Assembly: GCA_037349315.1 (NCBI GenBank) | Contig: JBAIAC010000026.1 | Coordinates: forward strand, 6,820,001-6,884,000 | Source of the DNA: Chelydra serpentina | Taxonomy: Eukaryota > Chordata > Testudines > Chelydridae | DNA: 64,000 nt | Direction: 5' to 3' | Part shown: piece by piece, positions 54,844-64,000 of the stretch | How positions within the stretch are numbered: the first letter of the stretch is position 1 | Layout: the number at the start of each line of letters is the position of its first letter | The notes under the pieces: generated by a model | Databases searched by the model: none | What the model was told of the DNA's origin: nothing | Seen by the model: the letters and a program-made list of their open reading frames with translations, nothing else | Program-made: the position numbers and the translations under genes

Positions 54844-57800
54844 TGTTAGAGACAGGAGAGACCCAGTATTGTCTAGTCCAGTTCTCCAGTACAGGATTGT
54901 TCTCTATGGGAGAGTCCTTAGTGCTTTGTGGTGTCTAGCTTTAAAAATCCTCTGCACCGGGGCTGCCATGGCAGACAGGCCCCCCAGCTCATTGCAGCCC
55001 GCCATGGCCCGGCTGCATGTGCCCTTCCCGCATGAAAGAAGAGAAGTTTTCAAACCCCTGGATTGACCATGCCCTCTCTCCAAACCACCTCTGGAAATTC
55101 CAGAGCCGGCAGAATGTTCTGGAATTTCCAGAGCGCCTCACTGAGGATTTCCATAGAACCCAATTAGCTTCCTCCCCACTGAGTCCAGCCGCGTTCAGTG
55201 AGTGTTCATCATTCCATCCTCTAGTCACGCCCCGGGCATCACGCTAGATAATTCCCCCTCCTCTTCTCAAAACCTAGGCTTGCGTGGAAGTGTAGGAGAG
55301 ACCACCCGGAGGCCTGCCGAATGGAGACTCTGTAGGCAAGCAAGACCGCGTCCTCCTCCTTACCGTCCTGAAGCTTTGGTCTCCAAAGGGGTTCTGGCTC
55401 TTGGGCACTGTGTGGAACATCTCCACCTTTGGTATAGAGAGGCCCAGGGGCCTGTTAGCTAACTGTACTGAGCTGTCCGTGCAAGGAGTCCAACCAAGCT
55501 GAGGTATATGGGCACCGTTGAAATTCTGCGCTCATTGCCTGTAACATCGGTGAAGTGTGAGCTACACAACCGGAGAAGTTGACTCTGGAGTCATAGAGTT
55601 TAAGGCCAGACCGGACAACCTGATGACCCAGGCTGACCTCCTGTACATCACAGGCCACCACCAGCACCCACAAGCCAAACCCAACAGCCAGCAAACTAGC
55701 CGGCTTCGGGTGGGAGGCGCCTGTTTCTCATGTCCCCAGCTGGACAGGCTCTTAGGAGACACCCCTGCCTAATAGTCACGTCAAATTCCCCCCAGTCCCC
55801 TCTTACTCCATGAACAAGCTGTAGGGGGAAATACCCCCTTCCCGATACCCTCTTCATCAGCAGCACCATGATGGTGTCCTGTACAACAAGGGGAAATCGC
55901 TTGTGTATTGGGGAGGGGGACAGCGCCTGGGGCCTGCCAGACCCTCGCGTTCTGGGTGTTCTAGACATCGTGACCCAGGAACCGGTTACAAGTCACCTCG
56001 GTGTAGAAGACAGGCCCAGGGCCCTGCCAAAAGATGGTTATGATCTAAAGCCCGCACTGGCAGGAGTCACTCTCACAAGCTTGGACTGGCTGCATGTGTG
56101 GCATGGGCATCGAGGTCTTGCTTTTGGGAAGCCACGGGTCTCCGTTAGAGAGGTGCCGCTGTGCGGGTTTTCCCTTTGAGTTGTCGTTCATGCGCCTCTT
56201 CTGCTGTTGTGACTCCAGTTCTGTGCTTGTGTAAGTCAGGGGCCGAACCCTCCCGGCTGCACGCGAGCAGGAACAGGCCCTAAACGGGAGCTGTGAAATC
56301 CAGGGGCTGATGGATTTGCCAGCGCACCGGCATAGGGGGCCAGACAGGCGCTGTGCAAAATTCCCTTACACAGCTCTGCCGGTGCCCCTCAATCCTGACC
56401 TGCAGCCCCTCCCCCGGCTATGCCAGCCCCTGGCCCTCCCCCAGCTCTGCCGGTGCCCCTCAATCCTGACCTGCAGCCCCCCCCGCTATCCCAGCCCCGG
56501 GCTTCCCTCCCCTGCAGATGCCCCTTTCAGCCTCACACGGGGCCTCACACGGTGCCCTCTGCTCTAGCACACATGGATCTCACCTGACAGAGGCGGCAGG
56601 GGTTGAGACCCTGTCGGGTGGTTTAACGGTTTGCACAAATAGGGCATGGAGGAGATTCAGAAGCTCGGTTTTTGAGGCCCCCCCGACCCCAGGCTGTGAT
56701 GAGCGGCATTCGCTAGCCCGACCTCTAGAGCTTAGGGGTGCTGTCCTGCGCTCCCTCTCCCCATTGCCCGTCCGATTCTCCCCCCCGTTCCCTCAGATAC
56801 AGCGTCCCCGTGTTCTCTGCCTCCCCCTCCACACCTGCATGCAGGCCTCTCTTCTCACTGCCCCGAGCTCAGCCCCCGCGGAGCCGGCCCCCTTGCTCAG
56901 CCCTTGCTCCAGCTTCTTGTGCCCTGAGCTGAGATTGGGGGTCGGCTTTTCCGGCTCCCCTCCCTTCAGAGCAGTGGCTGCCGGGGATGCTGGGGCTTGG
57001 TGGGGGGAGTGAATCCAGACGGGCGGCTTCACTCTGCCTTCCCAGCTCGCCTGGCGTTCTCCTGCTGACCTGGTTTTTGCGGTGGAAAGCGATTCCCTGT
57101 CTGGCTGTCCGCAGTGCTGGGAGGGGGCAGGTTTTCAGTGTCTCGGCTGTGCTCGTTGCTGGGGGGGCTGCCAGGGGAGAGGCTACTGGCCACGGCTTTA
57201 TCCCTCTCCTTCGCCTGCTGCTGGATGATGACATGTGCCCCTAGGGAGAGAGGGGGCAGGTCCTGTGCCATGTCAGGGCCAAAATGCAGGGGCCTCACCT
57301 GGCAGAGATATCCAGGCCAACTCCTGGCAAGGGAATAGACACGGCTGAGGCTATTTGAATCCTGATCCAGAGCCCGGGAAGGAAATCCAGCTAGCGGGCT
57401 CCCCTCCCCTCCCGCTTCTCTCTGGGTGGAGTGAGAGAGGTCTGTACCCAGCCGACCCCTTCTTGAGAAAGTCCCTCCCCCTACCCCCCTCTAGAGTGTC
57501 TCCCCTCGCCTCCTAATGCAGGTGGGCACCTGCCATGGGGAGGGGACAGACCTGGCCACGCCATATATGTTCTGGGGCTCCTAACCAGACCCTTTTCGAC
57601 CCCTTGACTCCTTCCCCTGCTATAGGTCATTCTCCATTGCCCGGCTACCAGCGCTCCGGCCAGATCTAATCCAAAGGGGCTGAGCAGTGGGGTTCCCACC
57701 CCTTCCCTTTCAGTCTGGGGTCCTGTTAGAAAACCAGGCCTGCTGGGAGAGCTGAGTGCAATCCAGAAACGCCCCATGTAGCTAAACCAGGCGGATGTAG

Positions 57801-58178
57801 AAGTACAGCCCAGGGCTGTCGCAGGATTTGGTAACGTGGGACTTGCATTGTCAAGATGATGATGTTCATTCACAAGTTGTCCAGGCCCTGCGGTGTTATA
57901 AATGAGTCCCAGACATGGGATGTTACTGGGCTCCCCGCAGGGCAATTGTTAGAGGGCACAGGCCGAGAAGGTCGCTTTCCCTGACATGAAGCCATTTCTC
58001 CCTGTTAATTTCACCCTATTAACGCTGCTGCTCAAATCCCCTGATGCTCCTTCCAGGCCCCTCGCTGAAAGAGCTACCCACAGTTTTAAAGCCCCGTCTC
58101 CACTGCACGCAAAACCGGTTTAGGATTCTCACCTCTGACTTGGTTCCAACCAACTTGGGTGAGTTGGGTCCACACAGC
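54844..58178. other. intergenic or intronic region
   Basis: Contains a paired kappaB-like palindrome (55089-55133) and a CR1 remnant (55588-55690). Positions 55870-58170 show no gene or recognised repeat; frames there are short and in GC-rich sequence. Confidence 0.5.
55588..55690 (-). repeat. CR1 3' fragment
   Basis: GTCATAGAGTTTAAGGCCAG and CTGACCTCCTGTACATCACA, a reversed CR1 3' UTR. Confidence 0.65.
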
Positions 58179-58394
58179 CCGGGGCGGATTAGGGTTTTGT
58201 GGGCCCTGGGCCAGAGCATGTGTGGGCCCCTCCCCCCCTCTTGTGCCCCAGCATGCTTCCCCCACTCCACTTCTGCTCCAGGAATGGCGGGTGGAGTGGG
58301 TTGGGGCCTGGGGGTGCCCATTTTTCTGGAGCCCCCCAATTAGCTGGGGCCCCTGGGCATAGGTCCCATTGGCTCAGTGGTTAATCCGCCACTG
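58179..58394. mobile_element. hAT-like MITE, 216 bp, 8-bp target duplication
   Basis: Ends CCGGGGCGGATTA and TAATCCGCCACTG, flanked by CACACAGC at 58171-58178 and 58395-58402. Confidence 0.85.
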
Positions 58395-58694
58395 CACACA
58401 GCAGCTGTGTTTTACAACACAACTGTGTGTCTGTCTAGAGCATGTATCCTCTGCTACCCCACTTCCTCTTTGTAGTCGCACATCCTGGGAAAATCGGGGC
58501 AGCTACCCCACGGCGTCCCAGCAAAGGGGGAAACACCTAGAAGATGTACACACATGGCGCCAGCAACATGGGGCAATACATTGTGGGCTGTTCTGCCACA
58601 GGGAGGTCTGAGAAGGGAGAGGTTTGGCCTGCTCAGATGTTCAGGCACAATTAGAGTCATGTTAGTGTTGGGCTTCCAGAGTTCTCTAAGTGAG

Positions 58695-58880
58695 AGGCAG
58701 GCTGCCCTAGTGGATAGAGCTCTGGATCTGGGCTTGGGGAACATGAGTTCTAGTCTTGTCTCTGGCCTGCTGGGTGACCTTGGGCAAGTCACGGCGTAGC
58801 TCTGTGCCTCAGTTTCCCCATCTGTAAAATGGGCACAATGATACTGTCCTATAGAAAAGCTTGATATTATTATCCGTAGT
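58695..58880 (+). repeat. MIR-like SINE
   Basis: TAGTGGATAGAGCTCTGGAT, GTGACCTTGGGCAAGTCACG, GTGCCTCAGTTTCCCCATC and TGTAAAATGGGCACAATGA. Confidence 0.85.
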
Positions 58881-60045
58881 GTCATTTTGCAGCATAGCTA
58901 TTGTGCGGAACCAATTAACAGGAATCATGTGCCAGCCAGCAGCGAAGACAGGTTGTTACCTGCTGTGGCACTGAATTGAGTATGAGCCACATGGTTTGCA
59001 GATTCAAACGGCGTTTAGAACCCACTGCACCAGTGGCTGGTCACGCACTCTGTTCCCGGAGAGGGCCTAGGTTCCTCCACCTTGGGTCGAGATCCGCTGT
59101 GGGATTCTCTTGCCGTGGCCCCTGGAACGGAGACGCAAGCCACAGCGCCGCCTCCCCGCAGAGCTGAGCCGGCGGGGTTCGTCGTCTGAGTAATTCTGTT
59201 GGTTTTTATGATCGCTTTGAATGGCATGAATTATTTAACAGGCAGACTCCGTGACTTGCTGAGAGAGGGCCCAGCTGGGCTGGCGCAGGCAGGGCGGTGA
59301 GTGCGGTAGATGGCGGTTGCTTTTAGAGAGAAAGCAAGACGCGTGCTGCCTTCTTAGGCGTGTCCCACGGCTACGGCCCTAGGTAGACTGGCCGCAGGAC
59401 GTGAGAGCTCAGATACCACGGTGATGGGCACAGTCTACAATCCTTGAGAGAGACGAGGTGGGCGAAGTGATATCCACAGAGACAAGCTTTCGAGCTTACG
59501 CAGGGCTCTTCTTCAGGGCTGGGAGATCACTGCTGTCTCTGGGCTGCTTGGGGGCCCACAGGAACTGAGTTTGGTGCCTGAGCGTCATTGTTCCCTTTTG
59601 GCTTTGTGGAGCGTGCGGGGGGCCCCGGCACCGGTCAGGATCGGGCCCTCGGGAATGAACATCCACACTCTCCCACGCCGCGATCGTGACTGGTGTCTTT
59701 GCTCTCAGCAGCAGCGCTGGGCCTTTCACTGCCTTGCGCCTTTCTTGTGCCCGGAGGCCTCTTGTCTCGAGGGCTGTTGGGTCTGGGGCTGGTTCACCCG
59801 CGCTGGGTGCGCTCAGCAAACCCACCCAGCGCCGCGAGCGCGTTATTCAGAAAACCACACGTGGCCTCGCGCTGTGTGGGGCCGTGGTCACAGACGCTGA
59901 CTTGGAAGCAAATTGGGTACAGGTCTCTAAAACGTGTAGGGGGCGGCATGTTTCATAACAGCAGAACGCCCCTCGGAGGCAGGAAAACAAGCCCTGTGTC
60001 CTTGTCTCCGTTGTTCCCCCCCCTTCATCCCATGTGAGTCCCCTG

Positions 60046-60300
60046 GTTTATTATGGTAGGGTTAGTCATGAGCCGGGAGTTGCGTGTATTAGTTTGCTGT
60101 TGTAGGGGTGCTCTTAAACCCTGAGCTGTATCAGATGTTTGTCACTGCCAGATTGGTCCTAGGCGCCGTGTCCTGGTTTGTTATTGTAGGGTTGCGCACA
60201 AGGACAGAGCGCCACGCACTGGTTTGTAGGGGTGCTCAGAGGCCTGGGCCGTTGCACGCCCCAGTTTGTTGCTGTAGGGTTGGTCATAAATGCTGAGCTG
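60046..60300. repeat. degenerate 46-bp tandem repeat
   Basis: TTTRTTRTTGTAGGGTTGSTC-like blocks recur at about 60047, 60092, 60136 (weak), 60178, 60222 and 60268, a spacing of about 46 bp. Confidence 0.6.
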
Positions 60301-62213
60301 CGTTCAGTGGTGTGCTGCTGTTTGCCTGTTCCAGGAAACAGACGGGGAAGCCTTTGTCTTGGGGCTATAAGGCAGCTCGGGAGCGACAACAGGTGAAAGG
60401 AAAAAAGGGGAAATTGGGGATACGTTTCCCCCCCTCTCCTCCTTTGACAAAAAAACAAAACCCACCCACCCACCCGTGCCTTTTATGTTTTAAATGCAAG
60501 AAAAATGTGTGTCGCAGACAGGACTCGGCTGGGGTAAAAGAGTCCGTTTCACAAGATAATGGGGCCTCTTGCAAGAACAATCCAGGATTGGGTTAAAGAA
60601 GGATTCACCCCGTCCCCATCCCAGCCCGCTTCTCTTTCCAGAGGCTAGGTTCTGGTCAGATAAGTGTCCAGGCGGTCAGGGGCTTCCCGGAGTTCTCAGA
60701 GGCTCGGAGCGCTTCAGATTTCCTGTTGGGATGCTTCTGGCCCACAGTGTTTAGATCTGGATCTAACCGTCCCTGAAGCCTGAGAGCTTTAGATCCAGCA
60801 CGGGCGGTGTGGGAATGGGCAGCTGCACGCTTCCTGCTTTAAATGGTTTCCTTTGTTCGGTTAAGGAACAACAATGCAAAGAAAGAACAAAAGTAAAGTC
60901 TCTGTCAGAAAGCGTGCGGTGTGTGCCTCCCCTCTGGAACAGGAGGCAGCAGCAGCTCTGAGAGCACTACGGCTGCTGCCTCTGCACGCAGATGAATTTC
61001 TCAGAGACGTAAAAGTGCAGGAGGCAGAAAAGAGGCATCACCGGAGCACACTGCCGAGTATCTGATTCTGCCTGCTTGCGGGCGGGTTGGAAACCGGAGA
61101 GAGAAAACCCATTCTTATGGAATAACAGCAGTTACACTTCTGGCCCTAGCCAAAACCAGGTAGCGCAACAGTGGGAAAATGATTTAAAATGCAAGTTAAG
61201 AAGGTTTGGGATGAGTAATATTGGGCTGGTCCTTATTCTACCCAGGCCAGTTTGCCCATCCCTACGATCGCTGCACAGAATAATGATGCAACACTGAAGG
61301 TTTATCTGTGAAACATTTCTATTGTGTTTTTGTAGAGGGCGTCTCAAATGCCGGGTGTTACTGACCAAGCGAGCTGGGTGGCAGGAGCTTGGTGAGCTGG
61401 GACCTATGCTCCTGGATCTAAGTTTCCCTTTTTAAAAAGCCTCAAATCCCTCGTGATTGCAAAGAACTTTCCAAGTGGGACCAGAGTCTGAGTGCTGTAG
61501 CCATATCTGCCTTGGGCAGCCTGCACTTTCCCGTTCATCTGAATGAGATGATGAGGAGACGTTGACTCTGAAACCTAACAATGGCGGGTTAACTGTCAGC
61601 ATTGTTAGCTGTTTCACTGCTGATCAAGGCGTGCAGTAAAGGAAACGGTCTCACAAATTATGGAGCCCTGCTGTGCGTGGAGTCTAGTTAGAGTGTCCAG
61701 GGGGTGGGGCTTGGTTTGTAGCTTGGGAGAGTACCACAACATGTATTTCCAATTCAGTCCCTGACTTCCCTCTCCCCCAGAGGTAGCGTATTAGTGTCAG
61801 CCTTCAGAAGAGAGAAAAAGCACACAAAAAAAAGGGGGAGGTGATGAAAGAAAATGGAGAGAGGGAAATGTCAGAACAGAGAGGGTTGCAGTTCAGTGGT
61901 GTTAAGGGGCCAGTGAGACACACTAGATGTCTTGAGGGACAACAGAGAGGTGGATGGTTGGACAGGAAGAAGATGTGCAGAGATGGATGGGTGGACAGAT
62001 GCTCCAGGTGGAAACCTGCAGAACCACACTTGAGCTCTGTGCATTTCCGCTCTCGTTGCTTGCATGTGCCAAACGGGCTGTCCCATCTGTTCCTCGTTAG
62101 GAACTCGAGGTCTCGGAGAGATTAATTAATGCTGCACTGCTGTCAGCGCTGGCAGAGAGAAACTCATGGCACAGACATTGGTGTCCCTGGCCCGCCCTCG
62201 CCTTGCCAGTCTA

Positions 62214-62520
62214 CCTGGCGCCCGGAACCCTGCCGTGGCGTTAAAAGCTCGGATGATTCATGCCTGGTGCTAAGAACTCCTCCCCGGGGCTGTTCTCCCG
62301 CTCCTGGCACCAGGATCTTCACCCTTGCACCGGGAACCCGATTCTGATTCGCTAGAGCAGCTCTGGCACCAGGAAATCCACCCAGCTGCTGGTAACTCAG
62401 CCTTGCCACTACTAACCCAGCCACCCTGGAGCTAGCAGTACAATGTTGGCACCGGTTATGTGCCCCGCGGCCAGTAACGTGATCCTGCTCTGTGACGTTA
62501 CTCCACCCTGGCACTAGATC
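62214..62520. repeat. degenerate repeat of CTGGCACCAGGAAC-like units
   Basis: Related blocks at about 62214, 62273, 62303, 62324, 62363, 62402, 62424 and 62445. The commonest spacing is about 21 bp. Confidence 0.5.
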
Positions 62521-63160
62521 TGCGTAGTGCAGGGAGGCCTGCCGGGCTCCGCTCCCCCGCGGAAAGAAGCAGGGTGTGTCTGTGACGCTTGGAGAGCTCT
62601 GAGCCGCAAACCTCAACGACCGGCGTCCCTCCCTGCAAACAGAGACCAAATAAAACCCTGCAGGGCCACGTTATGATCATTTGACAAATGCAAGCAGCCC
62701 CGTGGCCCTGCCGGCTCCGTGTGTACATGAGAGCCCTGAGGGCTGGTAACATAGCAGTAGCCCATAGCCACCCTTGCATTGGCATGGCAGCACTGGAGAG
62801 AAGCGAGCTCCTCTCGGGGGGAGATCCAGTAATTGTGCTGGGCCATCTGTCCATGTGCCGGCATCTTTCTCCTGTCTCTGGCCATGGGATTCTGGCACTG
62901 TCTGCTTTCTCCAGGGGTTGATAATCTCATGGTGTCCATAACTCATGGCAGCAAACTGTATGTTGGTCACTCCATGGTAGTCTCAGCAATTCTTTTGCAT
63001 GGGAGCTCCTAGCGCTGACCCCTTGTGGCCACGAAAGACCCCACGACGCTTTTCTGAAAAGCTGGGGCATTCGCTCTAACATCCCGGTCCTATTCCAAAC
63101 AGTGTAATTCTTTGTGCTTGCCTAAGTCCACCCCCCCCCCCCCGCAGCACCTTCAATGTG

Positions 63161-63415
63161 ATCAAGTATCAGAGGGGTAGCCGTGTTAGTCTGGATCTGT
63201 AGAAGCGACAAAGGGTCCTGTGGCACCTTATAGACTAACAGACGTATTGGAGCATAAGCTTTCGTGGCTGAATACCCACTTCTTCGGATGCATGCAGTGG
63301 AAATGCAGTGGAAATTTCCACTGCATGCATCCGAAGAAGTGGGTATTCACCCACGAAAGCTTATGCTCCAATACGTCTGTTAGTCTATAAGGTGCCACAG
63401 AACTCTTTGTTGCTT
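63161..63415. mobile_element. near-perfect palindromic retroelement copy, 10-bp target duplication
   Basis: CTTCAATGTG flanks it at 63151-63160 and 63416-63425. Two arms of about 100 bp (left with CCTGTGGCACCTTATAGAC, right with GTCTATAAGGTGCCACAG) meet near 63315 around GGAAATTTCC. It belongs to the family at 20915 and 44842. Confidence 0.85.
63331..63368 (+). ncRNA. hammerhead-ribozyme-like core, one position off
   Basis: CCGAAGA (C for U at the second base), extra A, GTGGG/CCCAC stem with TATTCA loop, GAAA, GC-TTAT-GC and the expected UC cleavage site. The opposite arm carries the same core on the minus strand at 63252-63287 with one stem II mismatch. Confidence 0.4.
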
Positions 63416-63425
63416 CTTCAATGTG

Positions 63426-64000
63426 GTGTCATTCTACACTTCCTGTCCTAAAGTGTCGTGTGCAGCCTATGGGCCCGCCTACAATACAAAATCAGCTGGA
63501 TCACCCGCTTGTCTCCTGACACAATTCCAATATTGTTGGGCCTTGTAGCGTAGATGGGACCTAAACCCATTTCTGCTGCCGCACAGTTCAGTGACGTGGG
63601 ATCAGATATGCTCGGGTTGATATCTAACAAATGTCTCTCATTTTTGAGAGCCGTCGCTCATTTTAATCCCAAAATGTCCTGTATTCCCCACTCTCGGAGA
63701 ATTGTTTGACAGAAATACAGATTCATGCTCCAGAGGTTCTAGAGAGTGATTGATGCTAAAGGAGGGAAGCCCACAAAGTTTGTTTCCTACATACACAGTG
63801 TTTAGGTGCCTGTCATTTTGGGGGTTCATCAGGCATTGCTTTCCATAGTGGGGCCGTGGCAGACTGAGAGGCATGCTTAGGTCCTGTCCGTGCTATGAGG
63901 TTTCAGACACGACACTGCGTTGTGACTTGGTTGCTCTCGCAATGTAGACGGGCCTTTTCTGTATGCTGTCAGACAGCTTTTGTGTTCCACCCCAGAGGTG
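63426..64000. other. window end, no feature seen
   Basis: No coding exon or recognised repeat. Confidence 0.5.

Larger units (their letters stand above)
58881..63150. other. intergenic or intronic region
   Basis: Contains degenerate tandem repeats at 60046-60300 and 62214-62520 (described separately). No coding exon or other repeat was recognised in 58881-60040, 60310-62200 or 62530-63150, except a C run at 63129-63143. Confidence 0.5.

Overview
This is vertebrate nuclear DNA, most likely from a turtle (probably a cryptodire). It holds one protein-coding gene with GT-AG introns. The repeats are turtle-typical: CR1 LINEs with octamer 3' tails, a tRNA-derived SINE sharing the CR1 tail (the tortoise Pol III/SINE type), MIR-like SINEs, hAT-type short DNA transposons and a 5S-related fragment. 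Nothing is bacterial: there are no operons, and almost all long reading frames are chance frames in GC-rich or tandem-repeat DNA. All family names come from memory, not a search.

The gene is CCDC102A on the + strand. Eight coding exons (3027-3626, 8855-9072, 10167-10275, 11520-11636, 16047-16256, 18107-18277, 20107-20210, 36563-36689) join in phase into 1656 nt, 551 codons plus stop. The product is a long coiled-coil protein with an acidic C-terminus. Seven of the exon junctions fit GT-AG or AG consensus; the donor after coding exon 6 is GC (AG|GCAAGT). The 3' UTR runs to an AATAAA at about 38063.

Introns and flanks are rich in mobile elements. The last intron (16.35 kb) holds a near full-length CR1 on the - strand with two long open frames: ORF1 with a zinc motif plus SGNH esterase, and ORF2 with endonuclease plus reverse transcriptase. 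It also holds three tRNA-SINEs, a 5S-like fragment, and an inverted-repeat retroelement. Several elements have clear target-site duplications: 8 bp for hAT-like elements, 10-13 bp for the inverted-repeat retroelement family.

Downstream of the gene (38-64 kb) I see no convincing coding exon. A strong CpG island at about 49.38-49.83 kb, followed by a 2.3-kb minisatellite of about 48-bp units, may be the promoter and first exon of the next gene. By mammalian synteny that could be DOK4, but no DOK4 coding sequence is in the window. Other tandem arrays lie at 42.5, 43.6, 45.4, 46.5, 60.0 and 62.2 kb.

The most interesting signal is the inverted-repeat retroelement (20915-21457, 44842-45079, 63161-63415). 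Its half-units carry a hammerhead-ribozyme-like core (CUGANGA, 5-bp stem II, GAAA, very short stem III). With variable 10-13 bp duplications and a palindromic layout, this resembles Penelope-like elements. No single copy here keeps every catalytic position.
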